Shown: positions 11,715 through 23,991, counted from the first letter of the stretch. The stretch: 64,000 nucleotides of DNA from Reticulascus tulasneorum (GCA_001557505.1 LSAX01000010.1:2170001-2234000); one strand, 5' to 3'. Made by a program: numbers and translations. Notes: generated by a model from the sequence alone, not told the origin.

Positions 11715-13370
11715 ATGTCCACAAACCAATCGGAGGTCCTGGAGAGCAGGCCGTCGGCAATCACCGCCAATCCCGAGTTCGAGGCGGAAGACGAAGGCGG
11801 TCGTGGACTTGCCGAGATTCCTCTGCCGGAGGACCAGGTCCGGGAAGTCGTGCGCTTGATCCAATGTCGAACATGTTCGTACCCGCTTCGAGACCCAGTC
11901 ACACTGCCTTGCGGTAGGAGTCTGTGTAGGCAATGCCTTCCCGAGACTCATACCCGAGCCAATATATCGTACCCGGCAACAGCCAGCAGGCTGCAAGGCT
12001 TTCAATGCCCGTTTCCCGATTGCCGCAAGGAGCATGCCCTGGGAGACTGCAGTGTTGATGTCACTCTAAACAAAGTTATCAACCACATCAAAACAGAAAT
12101 TGAGTGGAGTCGGGACTCGGCGACTACCGCCGAGATATCGACACATGTCGTGACCAGGGGCCAATGGGAGGTCGCTGGTGTAGGGTCGCTGGCGGAGGAG
12201 GAGACGGAATCGAGAGTTATCAGAGGCGGCAAGTTGATCGCTGTTTACACGCTGGCAGAAACTGGGGACCTGAAGTACGAGGCCGAGGTGTCTTTTGCGG
12301 AAGTGTCTTCGTTGGAAGGGGAAGCGGAGGCACTCGACATGGCAGTCCACTTCAAGGTCAAAGAATCGGTAAGGACGGAGATGGACTGCCAGGTTTGCTA
12401 TGCCTTGTACTACGACCCATTAACGACGGTATGCGGCCATACGTTCTGTCGAACCTGCCTCCACCGCGTTCTCGATCACTCGCTCTATTGTCCGATTTGT
12501 CGCAGGGCTCTATCTATCAGTCCTTTACTCCACCGCCAATCGTGTCCATCCAACGAATACCTTACAAGGATCATCAACACCTTCTGGGCCGATGCTGTCG
12601 TCACAAGAGGAGACGCACTGGCTGCGGAGGCGATGAATCGACATCGGGAGTTTGACATCCCGATCTTTGTCTGCACGCTGTCTTTCCCGATGATGCCTAC
12701 CTTTTTGCATATTTTCGAGCCACGGTATCGGCTCATGATTCGTCGGGCGTTGGAAGGGGACCGCACTTTCGGCATGGTCCTACCGCAACAGCCACGTACC
12801 GCTGAGGACCCTCACTTCATGGAACACGGAACTCTGTTGCGGATTGTTAATGCCGAGTACTTCGCTGATGGCCGAAGCTTGGTAGAGTCAACTGGTATCT
12901 CTCGGTTTAAGATAACGCGAAATGGCATCCTGGACGGGTACTTGGTTGGGAGGATCGAGCGGATCGATGACATTAGCATCGCAGAAGAAGAAGAGTTGGA
13001 AGTATCCGAAGCACGTCAACCCAACGACCAGGAAGAAACAGAACCATCGCCATTGACGGAAGAGCCGACACCAGAGAGCACAACTACCACGATGGAGGAT
13101 ATTTCAAGGATGCCAACGAGCGAACTGCTGGCCTTTGGAGTGGGTTTCGTCCATAGAATGAGAGACCAAAGCGTCCCCTGGTTGGCTCAACGGATACTAT
13201 CTATATACGGCGAGTGCCCTAACGACCCGGCACTCTTCCCTTGGTGGTTTGCGAGTATCTTGCCTGCCAAAGAATTGGAGAAATACAACCTGCTTGGGAC
13301 CACAAGTGTCAGGGAGAGGCTCAAGATCTGTTGCCGTTGGATTTTGGAATGGGAGTTGAGTCGTTGGTAA
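11715..13370 (+). CDS. LON-domain RING-finger protein (LONRF-like), putative E3 ubiquitin ligase
   Basis: Single-exon gene of 551 residues starting at the first in-frame ATG (MSTNQSEVLE). It has two RING-type zinc modules followed by a LON substrate-binding domain, the arrangement of LONRF proteins. RING 1 spans about residues 51-112 (CRTC, CGRSLCRQC, CPFPDC). RING 2 is canonical at 225-262 (CQVC, CGHTFCRTC, CPIC). The LON domain begins at about 316 (IPIFVCTLSFPMMPTF, HIFEPRYRLMIRRAL, FGMVLP) and ends near the C-terminus, with a Glu/Pro/Thr-rich insert at about 430-465. By family knowledge it should act as an E3 ubiquitin ligase; its substrates cannot be read from sequence. The stop codon overlaps a donor-like GTAAGT, so a 3' intron is possible, but the splice I tested creates a stop at the junction. 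Confidence 0.88.
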   Translation: MSTNQSEVLESRPSAITANPEFEAEDEGGRGLAEIPLPEDQVREVVRLIQCRTCSYPLRDPVTLPCGRSLCRQCLPETHTRANISYPATASRLQGFQCPFPDCRKEHALGDCSVDVTLNKVINHIKTEIEWSRDSATTAEISTHVVTRGQWEVAGVGSLAEEETESRVIRGGKLIAVYTLAETGDLKYEAEVSFAEVSSLEGEAEALDMAVHFKVKESVRTEMDCQVCYALYYDPLTTVCGHTFCRTCLHRVLDHSLYCPICRRALSISPLLHRQSCPSNEYLTRIINTFWADAVVTRGDALAAEAMNRHREFDIPIFVCTLSFPMMPTFLHIFEPRYRLMIRRALEGDRTFGMVLPQQPRTAEDPHFMEHGTLLRIVNAEYFADGRSLVESTGISRFKITRNGILDGYLVGRIERIDDISIAEEEELEVSEARQPNDQEETEPSPLTEEPTPESTTTTMEDISRMPTSELLAFGVGFVHRMRDQSVPWLAQRILSIYGECPNDPALFPWWFASILPAKELEKYNLLGTTSVRERLKICCRWILEWELSRW

Positions 13371-14633
13371 GTTTGCGTCATCCATCCCCCCCCTCCCGTC
13401 AAACCCGATTCAGACCAACCCGAGTGCACTTGTGTCGGGATACGTCCCAACCTTATTGTCTCGCCCTTCTCGTTACTTGTTATTAGACGAAGGAACAAAT
13501 GGGCTAAGTTGCAGACTTTCTTCAGGGAGGAATAGTGTTGACGGCCGGCCAGGTCCCTCTCGGATTGCACGATATTGTGATGATAACAGCCAACTGGCAT
13601 GGCCAGGGGCCACTTCAAACTTACATGCCGCACCATATTCGCGGATTATTTCAGCGTCTTTTTTAGAAGGTTCTGGGTTGGACTCGATTTGAGAATTCGC
13701 ATCGCACGGTGGCATTGGGCTGGCGGGATATCATGTTACAGATACCAACTTGGGAATTTTTGCTAGAGAATTTACTGGCATGACGCGTCGAAATGAAGAT
13801 GATTATTACTCGGCATATCAAGAAGCAGTAATGGCGACGACAGTTCCACAAGCAACAGTGATTGTCGGTCGAGCTCTTCGGCTGAAAGCATCCATGGTCT
13901 CTTCCAGCTGTTTCGGTCCTGTACATTCTGGCGTCTGGCAAACGTTTCGCTTCTAATCGAGATGAAAGATTCCAAAGATTCCACCGGATAGTCTTCTGCA
14001 CATGCTATAAACCTTCGCTGCTGAACACGCCATGGGCGTCATCTGGTTATAAATAAGACTTTGGTATGTGCAAAGATCCATGTCAGATGGTGTTCCTTGT
14101 CGTCTCTTTATATCGCCTACCACACTCGGGATATTGTATCAACGTCCTGGGAGTTCATTTCCTCTATAACATTGGCCTAGTAAAGTGGTTAGTGTAAGTT
14201 GAGATGCTCGAGCACCTGGAGAGTATTCAAGCACTATATCGGTCCTTACGTTACATGTTTGTCGTCTTGGTCGCTCCTTCCTTCTACCTGCCTTCTTGCC
14301 TTGGGGAGTAAGTCGCACGCATCCCTTTCACACGCACCTGCATCTTCCATCCTTTTCGCCAACACACCAACATTTGCAGTGGCTTTCATCTCAACGCGGC
14401 GTCCAGAAACACCTAGTTTTCTTCTTGATTCTGGTCTTCACTCCTGCCTTCATGCTTCATGTGTCTGCACCACAACACCTTTCGTTGTCTCTTTCCCACA
14501 GAACCTTAAAAGTCCATAACAACATTGGCTCGAGCAATAGCCAATCTCGTCCTTCTCAACCTCTTTCCGATTTCGACTGCACTGGTCTATCTCTTGCCTC
14601 CAGAGGTATTCTTGGCCTCATGATCTGATCAAT
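13371..14633. other. Intergenic region between RING/LON gene and 2EXR gene
   Basis: About 1.26 kb with no supportable gene. The part from about 14200 to 14630 is rich in C and T, as expected for the promoter and leader of the downstream gene. A run of eight C is at 13388-13395. Confidence 0.5.
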
Positions 14634-16312
14634 ATGGGTCACCGAACGTCATCCGTCCGACGTCGAAGTCGCCGAGCCAAAGACCAAACTCCGTTCAGAG
14701 AAGAAGGGGTGAACCGCCTACAACGGCTTCCCCTAGAGGTGAGTAGCTGGTGATTGAAGGAGCTTCCACCTGGTCAGGCAGCTGACAAACCTGCGCTCCT
14801 AGGTCCGAGATCTTATCTGGAGCTTCGCTGTTGCACTGGACAAGCCGGTCGAGCCTGTTCCGGTTATTCCTCGAGCCAACAAATTCGTCTGGGGGAAATA
14901 TGAGCGTGTTGAAGAACTGGACGGAAGAAGTCGCCGAGCAGTTTCAGTGGAGCAAGTCCCTTTGGCGTTCACAAGTCTGTTGTCGGTTTGCCAGTTAATC
15001 TACGACGACCTGACCCGCAGACCTGCCTTCTATGTTGTAAGTGGATGTGGCATAACTGTGTTCCTTCTCGCTGGATATCTACCTTACGTTGTATCGATGA
15101 TACCACGAAGCATGATGTGGTCTCTAAATGTAACTAACAGAGCTGCAGCACAATGTCATCCAGTTCTTAGACTTGCGCACTCTCACCATCTATCTCGCAG
15201 CAATCACTCCAGCCCGTCGCCGAGCCATTCGCTCGATTGCGCTATCAGAGGCACCTAGCTGGATTAGCCACAAATGCAGGCAAGATGCCCTGGCGATGCT
15301 CTCCCAATGCCACAATCTCAGATCAATTACGGTAACGCATAACTTGGACCAATACCTGAGTGACTCGTACCACGCACGCGCAATTGAGGAGAAGTCCAAG
15401 ACCCTCCTCCAAGATGGAGGGATAATGCGCGTCCTCACATCTTTGAGGAATATTCGACATTTCTCCTTCACCTTGAAGAAAACCGCGCATCATGCGATCG
15501 TGTCTCATAATGCGCCCCTCACCCTGGTGCGTGGTTTAGGAGAGGGAGAAGGCAAATTCAAGATCTGTCATGGGTCCCTCACAGACTTGAGACTCAAAAA
15601 TGCGCTGAACTTACTCAACGAGAAGCTGCTGGATGCTAGACGGGAGATGTGCCAAGTCGATCCCAAGTACGGTATGCAGTTTGCCGGCGGACTTCAGGAT
15701 GCACTCCTTGCTTCGAAGCTGGATATCTTTGGCGAGGGCCGCGTGAACGAGGACCGGCGGCCGGGCCTTATTTCCAGTCGAACACGCAAGCAGCTGCAAC
15801 GACAAATCACCCCTTGGGGCACCCTCGAGAAAGACGACGTTGATCCAAAGTACTCAAAGGATGGCACTCTATTGTGGGCTTTCATATACATCCATGACTC
15901 TCGATTTTCAGAGGACTCCGAGCCGGAATACCAAGTTACGTTTTCATATCGTCCTCATAAAACAGTATCAGCTGTTTCTTGGGAACGTCTGGGGTCAATG
16001 ATAACGCCTCACCGTGAGACTGAAGTTTCGCTGAGCCACATCGCGACACTCTATAGGTACTATTTTGGCTGCATGAGTTATAAACCAAACAGGAAATGGT
16101 TTAAAGAGACTAAGGCAAGCGTCGTCCACCCTCGCGTCGTCCTTGACTACCTCAAGGAGATGGGATGGGGTGCGGACAAGACTGAGCAATCTATGAGAGT
16201 CAAATTCGAGACAGTTGTCGCTCGCTGGGATGCGCTACTTGGAGTGGAGGAGGAGGCAAAGGTGAAAGATGTTGAGCAAGGGGCGAAGGAAGTTGCGAGC
16301 GACCCCAAGTAG
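14634..16312 (+). CDS. 2EXR/F-box-like domain protein, function unknown
   Basis: Exons 14634-14738, 14803-15036 and 15149-16312 give 500 residues. Intron 1 (14739-14802, GTGAGT to CCTAG) and intron 2 (15037-15148, GTAAGT, CTAAC branch, TGCAG) both keep phase 0. The first splice creates the motif RLQRLPLEVRDLIWSFAV at about residues 29-46. This resembles the LPxEVRxxIW start of 2EXR and F-box-like domains, which are very common and expanded in Pezizomycotina. Next come a segment about leucine-rich positions (FLDLRTLTIYLAAITPARR) and a C-terminal charged helix (EEEAKVKDVEQGAKEV). The family is largely uncharacterised, and no partner or substrate can be inferred. It has a basic N-terminus (RRRSRRAK). 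Confidence 0.72.
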
Positions 16313-16955
16313 AGAGGAGAGAGGGTTTTGTTCTCGACATCATGCTGGTCTCGACAAGACCGAGGCGAGATGGATGTGTTGAGCCGGAAATTTTGTGAGA
16401 TTAAATATCCCTTGCTTGCTAGCGGATGTGTCAGCTCTTTCTACATGTACGATGCTATACCGACATAGCCGGCTCGTACGAGAGGTGCCTGGCGGCATTA
16501 GACATTATTGATGCCTTCGTGCACTTCTATGGATGATAGTGATCCAAGTAAGTATTCTAGTAGGCGCCCCAATGGATACAGAATACTCTTGTGACAATAT
16601 GTGAGACTTCTCCGGATCTGCTATTGTTTCGCTGGCCCGTCTCTCTCTTGTTCACTCCTACCCGTATCGTATTTTGGAGCTTGTTCGCATCGGCATCAGA
16701 TATTACCCTATGATGACGGCCTACAACTTTGGTCGTAACGACTTCGCAAGCCCTCACCTTGACTGGACATGCTTTAATACCTGAGGCCCACAGGTTTTGA
16801 TGTGTCCAAGAATCAGACAACTACAGACACGCGTCTGGGTACATGATCATGACGATTGTAATATGTTGAGATGGTCGATTGCAGTATCCCCGCGATGACT
16901 GGTTATGGGCTTTTGAACTAATACATAATTATACACTGCGTCATGAGGTTCGTGA
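16313..16955. other. Convergent intergenic region
   Basis: Some 640 bp between the stops of two converging genes; presumably 3' UTRs and terminators. No gene or clear motif was seen. Confidence 0.5.
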
Positions 16956-18896
16956 TCAAACCACACGGATGCTGGTGTTCCAGTCCTCGCCTTCGTCCTC
17001 CCTATCACTGCTCTCCTCTTCAAAGGCCACTCGCCTCTTCGCAAGACCGCCCTTCCTCCTAAGCTTGGGCTCAAAAGCCTCGCGCTTGTCAAAGAACCCC
17101 ACAACCCATCGGTTCAGGCTGTTACGCCTGTTGATCAGGGGTGCGAGCTCTTCCTCGGTGGCCATTCTCTCAGTAATGACTTTGTCGGCCGCTCCGAGCA
17201 TCTTGCGGGCCAGAGCGACGACCTCTCTTAGGTCATTATACTTCTTCGCATCGTGCTTAGATTTCGGCAATCCCTTCACCACCTCCGGGACGGACGCTAC
17301 CTTTATGATCTTATCGAGTGGGCCCCACAGGCGGTCCAGTGCGGCGATGATCTGCTGCCCGTAGGCACGTTTCCCCTCGAGCTCCTCTCCTTTCAGGGCC
17401 ATCATTCGGAACTGGTGGTGGCATACCAGAGCCACTCTGAGGTACATGCGAAGTGCCACAACATCTGGTTCTTTGAAATGATCCAACATTGAGTCCACAA
17501 TTGTAGTGGCAAGCTGGAAAACGTTGGCGTTCATATTGTCTCGTATAGCTGTTGACATCGCAATGCGGAAGGTCGCGTGGGTCTTCAGTTCGTCCGGCAT
17601 CTGCTCTAACATCTTGACGGCCCGGGAAGTGGATTTACCGATACGGAGAAGCCTGAGCAATTGGTGCCAGTTGTCCGCGTCAGGGCGAAGTCCGTAGAAA
17701 TCCACGAACACGTCCCAATATGCCAATGCTAGGTGGACGTGTCTCTGCTTCCGAAGAGCCGTAAGTAGCAGAGACAAGGTGTTCCCTCCCGGTACAGCAT
17801 ACACTATTTTAGATCCAGAGACATACTTGGAAGGGCCACTAAGCGCGATGCCCTTCATGGCCTTATCCAGCATTTTGCGATCTCCGTCGGGTGCGCTCTC
17901 GAGGTTGAGATTATCTCTGTCAAGTCTTCGAATGCTCATGGTTTGCTCGAGTAACACCAGTACCTCCAACCTGTCAGCGTTGTCACCGAGTAACAGCACC
18001 CGGCCCATGGCGCAGACTAGCTCTTCATCGATCACCAGTATTCCGTTGCGCCAATGTCGAACAACTTCCTCCCACACTTGCTTGCACTGCTGGATTGTCT
18101 TTTTTGTAGTCTCATCTCTCTGCTCCACAGAGAGGTCCTTGAGATATTCTTGGGATTCCACCTTCGCTCGAAGAGAATTGATGATGATGGTGTACGTGTA
18201 TGCCGTTGGCGCACGCATTCTTTTGTCGACCGTATTGGCGATTGCGAACATGGAATCGAGGTCGCCGGCACGGCCGCAGACCTGTAAAACGGCGTTCATG
18301 TGTATCGAATTCGGCTGCAGGCGTTTATCGTTCAGCAGTGAATGATACAGCCTGACAGCCTCGGAGACTGCGAGCTTGGTATGCTGCGATTTGGCGCAGC
18401 CTCGAAAGACGATGGTGAAGGTTCTGGCATCGGGTAACTGGCCGCGCTTCTTCATCTCATTGAACAGCTTGATTGCGGAATGAAGTTTCTGCTGGTTCAT
18501 TTGATAGTCGATCAAGTGGTTCCACGCGACGGTGCATTGCTTGTCCTTGCTTGCAGTTTGAGTCAAGAGGAGCGCCTCGTCGAAGCGATCTTTCCGCAGC
18601 GTCTGCTCGACATGACTGGCGATCTTGAATGGATCTTCCATGTACTGAAGATGTTTTTGGACAACCCATTCTAGGTGCTTCTGCCTCTTCTTTGCCGCAA
18701 GTGTTCTTTCCGGATCTTCGAGGGGCTGTGCTGGCTCGACATCTACCACAACAGCTGTCGTGTAGGAGGCTCTCACACGAGGACGGAACTGCTGGACATG
18801 CCGAGTAGCAGGGAGTAGAATTGAAGGCTCAGAGAGGGTATTGAGAGAAAATAATGCATTAAGTGCTCTCCTTGAACAAGCTCTGCAGGCAAGCAT
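16956..18896 (-). CDS. Mitochondrial pentatricopeptide-repeat (PPR) protein
   Basis: Single-exon gene of 646 residues. The start at 18896 is the first ATG; the frame extends upstream only through a TTG. The N-terminus (MLACRACSRRALNALFSL...) is rich in Arg, Ala, Ser and Leu with no acidic residue for about 30 residues, as in a mitochondrial presequence. PPR-type helix pairs are visible: AWNHLIDYQMNQQKLHSAIK, FNEMKKRGQLPDARTFTIVF, PNSIHMNAVLQVCGRAGDLD, and later LALAYWDVFVDFYGLRPDAD. Such proteins bind mitochondrial RNAs for processing, stability or translation. The exact fungal orthologue is not clear to me. The C-terminus is acidic (EEESSDREDEGEDW). It shares a divergent promoter region with POL1. 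Confidence 0.8.
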   Translation of the reverse strand: MLACRACSRRALNALFSLNTLSEPSILLPATRHVQQFRPRVRASYTTAVVVDVEPAQPLEDPERTLAAKKRQKHLEWVVQKHLQYMEDPFKIASHVEQTLRKDRFDEALLLTQTASKDKQCTVAWNHLIDYQMNQQKLHSAIKLFNEMKKRGQLPDARTFTIVFRGCAKSQHTKLAVSEAVRLYHSLLNDKRLQPNSIHMNAVLQVCGRAGDLDSMFAIANTVDKRMRAPTAYTYTIIINSLRAKVESQEYLKDLSVEQRDETTKKTIQQCKQVWEEVVRHWRNGILVIDEELVCAMGRVLLLGDNADRLEVLVLLEQTMSIRRLDRDNLNLESAPDGDRKMLDKAMKGIALSGPSKYVSGSKIVYAVPGGNTLSLLLTALRKQRHVHLALAYWDVFVDFYGLRPDADNWHQLLRLLRIGKSTSRAVKMLEQMPDELKTHATFRIAMSTAIRDNMNANVFQLATTIVDSMLDHFKEPDVVALRMYLRVALVCHHQFRMMALKGEELEGKRAYGQQIIAALDRLWGPLDKIIKVASVPEVVKGLPKSKHDAKKYNDLREVVALARKMLGAADKVITERMATEEELAPLINRRNSLNRWVVGFFDKREAFEPKLRRKGGLAKRRVAFEEESSDREDEGEDWNTSIRVV

Positions 18897-19389
18897 ATTT
18901 CCGGAGCTCGTTTCGATATGTATGAGCTGCAACAGATCTCGGTTATGGAGGCATAGAGAAACAGTTCAAGGAGTCGATAATTTTTTCTGGAGACCACTAT
19001 CTTATCAGACAACACACCCCAGGGTTATGAACTAATTACATGCAGTTGCTCCCTGTAACTTTAGTACACAAAACACCCGCATCCCCCCCGGGACTCGCAC
19101 TGTGGCTTACACCGTAGGCGCGAGTACTCCCAAGTACGGGTGCCCCACTGTGATTGTCCTGTCTGCAGGGGAACGCGTCGCCAACACGGTAAACGCGGTT
19201 TCTTAACGCGTCCCCACAGCAGCTTTCATCAAAGTACATGGACCACACCAGCCGCCAATTGTGTCTACTTACACTCCAAACTCTCTCAGGCAGAGGATCT
19301 TACCCGACTGTTCAATTATCAATTCGTTTGATCATGATTTCGACCCCCAGATAACACCATCCTAAGCTGTTCAATCACCACAGCTCATC
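18897..19389. promoter_or_regulatory. Divergent promoter region of PPR gene and POL1
   Basis: 493 bp between two divergent start codons. It contains two perfect ACGCGT boxes, listed separately, and no open frame of interest. Confidence 0.6.
19173..19211. promoter_or_regulatory. Pair of MCB (ACGCGT) boxes upstream of POL1
   Basis: Perfect ACGCGT palindromes at 19173-19178 and 19206-19211, 33 bp apart, with a third partial match (AACGCGG) at about 19192. They lie 179-217 bp upstream of the POL1 ATG. ACGCGT is the MluI cell-cycle box bound by MBF (Mbp1/Swi6 or Res/Cdc10) at G1/S genes, and POL1 is a classic target in yeasts. Function here is inferred. Confidence 0.65.
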
Positions 19390-22300
19390 ATGCCTATCGT
19401 CAGTAAGCGTTCCAAGCTCGCGGAGCTTCGAGCTCTTCGTCAATCGGGCAAGAAGGCCTTTGACAACTACAAAGTCGAGGATGTTGACGACTTGTACGAG
19501 GAGGTCGACGAGGACCGCTACAAGAAGCTTGTCCGAGACCGACTGAACGAGGACGACTTCGTCGTTGACGACAATGGCGAAGGTTATGCGGACGATGGTC
19601 GGGAAGAATGGGACCGCGTTCCCTTGTACGAGACCGAAAGTGAAGATGACTCGGCAGCTCGAGGCAGGCCGAGCAAAGCTTGTAAGACTCTCCATCTTGA
19701 TCTTCACTGAACAATGGCTAAGAATTCGCAGCAAAGAAGAGTCGGGAGGACGATCAGGCCAAGCGGGATGCCAACGATCGGGACATTAGCGAGTATTTCA
19801 CCAAAGGTGCTGTCAAAACACAGCCCAAGGCTAAGGTATTTGCTTCCACGTTGTTATAGTTCTATCTATGCGCACGACTGACCCCCGGATTGCAGGTGGT
19901 GAAGACAAAAGCGGATAAAGACTTTCTGGCGGATCTCCTCGGCGAAGTCGATACCAATATCCCTACCCCAGCCCCTCGTGCGGCAAAGCGAAACAGATCT
20001 CCAGAGCGAAGAAGAGTCCGCGTTCTCTCCCCGGCTCCTGATACCAGGCTACCTGCTGCCAAGAAAAAGAAGATCACTGACGACAGACTGCCGTCCCCGG
20101 CAGCTGAGGACTCGTTTGCCGATGATGGCTATACAATGGATGACAGCCCAGCTGCAGACATCCAAATGAGTGACCCGGCACCCTCTTCGCCAGCAGCCAA
20201 AGTTGCTGAGCGTAAGGCTCTAATAAAGATGGAACCCAACGACGAAGAGGATGACGATATGATGGAAGTTGCCCACGCAGGAGCTGTTACCGCTGCCAGT
20301 GTTAACTTGTCCGGGTCTCGTCCACCTAAAAAGATCATTAAGCCGGACCCGTATCCATCCCCGGCCAACTCCTCTCCTGTCAAGGCCCTAGAGACAAAAG
20401 TTGACCCTTCATCCTGGAATGAGCTCACCGACAGGCTCAATGTCGTGAGTGGCTCCCCTCCCGAGGCCAGGAATGGCGGGAAGATGGATTATAAAGATGC
20501 CATCGAAGAGGATGGCAGCCTCAACATGTTTTGGACTGATTATACCGAAGTCCATGGTAGCCTCTGCCTCTTCGGGAAGGTCTTGGACAAGAAGACTGGC
20601 TGCTATGTCAGCTGCTTTGTCAAAGTCGACAACATCCTCCGCAAGCTTTTCTTCCTTCCCCGTCAAACCCGCGTACAAAGTGGACAAGAAACAGGCGAAG
20701 ATGTGGAGATGATGGATGTATACACCGAGGTCGATTCCGTCATGAGCAAGATGAATGTTGGCATGTATAAAATTAAGGCTTGCACACGCAAGTATGCCTT
20801 TGAGCTTCCAGGCATCCCGAGAGAGACCCAGTATCTCAAGTGCCTTTACCCATATACCAGTAAGTCCAACCGCAGGAGCGTGTTTCTTGCATACTAACTG
20901 AAAATAGAAACGACTGTTGACGAGAAACTAACTGGGGAGACGTTCTCGCACGTATTCGGAACCAACACAGCCTTGTTCGAGCAATTTGTCCTCTGGAAAA
21001 ACATCATGGGCCCCTGCTGGCTAAAAATCAAGGATGCTGAGTTCGGAGCTTTGAAAAACGCCTCCCACTGCAAGCTGGAAGTTCTTGTTGAACATCCAAA
21101 TATGGTTGCACCACTAAGCGACTCAGACAACCTGGATGCCCCTCCGCTGACATTGATGACTGTTGCTTTACGGACAACGTTCAATGCCAAGGACAACAAG
21201 CAAGAGATTCTTGCCATCAGTGCCAGAATATACGAGAAAGTGTCTCTGCTTGATACCACCCCTGCCGAGAAACTGCCATGCAGAACCTTTACGCTCATCA
21301 GACCCAATGGGACCGCATTCCCGATCGGTTTCGAGAGGATGGCCGCCGGAAGGAACAAAGGTCTGATCAAGACGATGAGACACGAATTTGAGATGCTGTC
21401 CTACTTCCTCGCACAGTTGGATGTTGTGGACCCCGATGTTATTCTCGGCCATCAACTGGAGGGTGTAGACTACAGCATCTTGCTCAATCGTTTACTCGAG
21501 AATAAGACTCATCAGTGGTCTCGCTTGGGACGCCTGAGGCGCTCTCAATGGCCTGCTTCCATCGGTAAAGTTGGTGGCAATGTGTTTGCTGAGCGACAAG
21601 TGATCGCTGGCCGTCTTCTCTGCGACCTTGCCAATGACGCCGGAAAGTCTGCAATGTTCAAGTGCCAGTCTTGGAGCTTGACGGAGATGTGCAGCCTCTA
21701 CCTCTCCGGTAATAACAATCGCCGCGAAATTGATAACGAGGTGGCACTTAAGACCTGGGCCACAACCAAGGATGGTCTGATGGACTACGTTACCCACATT
21801 GAGGCAGACACCCACTATATCACTGCCTTGGCGTTGCAGGTTCAACTATTACCGCTCACGAAGGTCTTAACGAACCTTGCTGGCAACTCCTGGGCAAGGA
21901 CACTCACTGGTACCAGAGCAGAGCGAAATGAGTACATTTTGCTTCATGAGTTCCACCGCAACAAGTACATCTGCCCAGACAAGCAAACGTTCCGGGGCAG
22001 GCAACGCGCCGAGGAGGAGAATCAAGACGCGGAGAACGGCGATGGAAAGAAGAAGGACAAGTACAAGGGCGGTCTTGTGTTTGAACCAGAGAAGGGTCTA
22101 TATGACAAGTTTGTTCTCGTCATGGACTTCAACTCGCTATATCCTTCCATTATCCAAGAGTTCAACATTTGCTTCACGACTGTCGACAGATCAGCCACGG
22201 TACGTTTGGACTCCTACAACAAAGCGCATAGATGGCTTGCTAATTTTTATCATACAGACGGATGAGGAAGACGCTGTTCCCGAGGTCCCTCAACAACAAG

Positions 22301-23991
22301 ATCAAGGCATCCTGCCCAAGCTGATTGCTACGCTGGTGAGCCGAAGAAGACAAGTCAAGAGTCTGATGAAGGATAAGACCGCTACGCCGGAACAGCTCGC
22401 CTCCTGGGAGATCAAGCAGTTGGCCCTGAAACTGACCGCCAACTCTATGTACGGATGTTTGGGTTATACTAAATCCCGATTTTACGCCAGGCCACTGGCC
22501 GTCCTGACCACATTCAAAGGTCGTGAGATTCTGCGCAGCACCAAAGAACTTGCAGAGAGCCACTCACTCCAGGTGATCTATGGAGACACTGACTCCGTGA
22601 TGATCAATGCCAATGTGGAGAATGTGGCAGACGCGTACAAGGTCGGCCAGGAATTCAAGAAGGCCGTCAACGAACGATACAAGTTGCTTGAAATCGATAT
22701 CGACAACGTCTTCAGGCGCATTTTGTTGCAAGCCAAGAAGAAATATGCAGCGATCAACATGGTAGAGAAGGACGGCAAATTCATCGAGAAAATGGAGGTC
22801 AAGGGTCTGGACATGAAGCGCCGAGAGTACTGCGGCTTGTCCAAGGAGATCTCGAGTCGAATCCTAAACGAGATTCTGTCGGGCGACGATACCGAAGTCT
22901 CCATTAATCGCATTCACGAGTATCTCCGCGAGATTTCGGGCAAAATGCGTGAGCAAACCATCCCAGTTCAGAAATACATCATCTTCACGCAACTGGGAAA
23001 GGGGCCAAAGGAATACCCCAATGCCGACTCTATGCCTCAAGTCCAGGTAGCACTCCGAGAACTGGAGCGAGGCAAGACAGTCCGCAAGGGGGACGTCATC
23101 TCCTATATCATTACCGGTGACGGCAAGAGTTCAGAGCCCGCTCCCAAGCGGGCCTATGCACCACCAGATGTCATGAAAGCCGACTCTGGTCTTGCGCCGG
23201 ACGTCGAGTGGTATATCGGCAAGCAAATCTTCCCCCCTGTCGAGCGTCTCTGTGCCAATATCCTTGGAACATCCACCGCACAACTCGCGGAGCAATTGGG
23301 CCTGGATATCCGCCGCTATAGCTCGGTCCAAAACCAGCAGCAGAATTCTTCCAACAATGACATGGAGGTCCATCCTCTCGAGTCCCAAATCCCGGATGAC
23401 GTGCGCTTCGCAGACTGTTCACGCCTTTCGCTACGCTGCCGAACATGCAAAGCAACCTCTGTCTTCGAAGGCCTCCTGGCGGCGCCCGACCGTGTCTCTG
23501 CATCGGGCGTGCTTTGCGGGTCTTGTGGTGCAACCATCTCCACACTGTCAGTCGTAGCACAAGTAGAACATGCCGTCAGAATCCAGACTGCCCGCTACTA
23601 TGAAGGGTGGCTCGTCTGCGATGACTCTTCCTGCGGAAATCGCACTCGCCAGATGAGCGTCTACGGAACCCGCTGCCTTGGTCCCAAGGGCCTGGCTCGG
23701 GATTGCCTGGGCAGGATGCGCTACGAGTACACGGAGAAGGCAATCTATAATCAGCTTGTGTATTTCGCTACCCTCTGGGATGTGGAGAAGGCCCGAGTAA
23801 AAGCCAGTGACCCGGCCTCGGAAGATCTTTCGAGGCAGGATAAGGAGAAGATCCTGGCACTTGCAGAGCACAATCGCGTCAGGTTCGGAACTGTCAAGAG
23901 CGTGTTGGACAAGTATCTTGACAAGTGCGGAAGGCAGTGGGTGGCGATGGATAATCTGTTTGCAAAGCTAGGCTTCAACAAGCTTGGATGA
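19390..23991 (+). CDS. POL1: DNA polymerase alpha catalytic subunit
   Basis: Family-B DNA polymerase, the catalytic subunit of the polymerase alpha-primase complex that extends RNA primers at replication origins and on the lagging strand. Exons 19390-19681, 19732-19835, 19896-20859, 20908-22199 and 22258-23991 give 1461 residues, the usual length. All four introns (50, 60, 48, 58 nt) keep frame and restore conserved sequence. Landmarks are the N-terminal LAELRALRQSGKKAFDNY segment, the exonuclease-like region (DVILGHQLEGVDYSILLNRL), polymerase motif A DFNSLYPSIIQEFN (about 859), motif B KLTANSMYGCLGY (about 946) and motif C YGDTDS (992-997) with the two metal-binding Asp. There are also KKYAA and two C-terminal zinc modules (CRTC/CGSC and CDDSSC/RC). 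The promoter has MCB boxes. Confidence 0.97.

Noticed and set aside
13367..13535. Extra 3' exon of the RING/LON gene reading RRNKWAKLQTFFREE
   Set aside because: The consensus donor GTAAGT at 13367 and acceptor at 13486 give TGA at the junction, so the exon cannot be read; the simple stop at 13370 is kept.
14164..14230. Second tRNA-like string (GGCCTAGTAAAGTGGTTAGTG)
   Set aside because: No matching T arm or acceptor stem; probably chance or a decayed copy.
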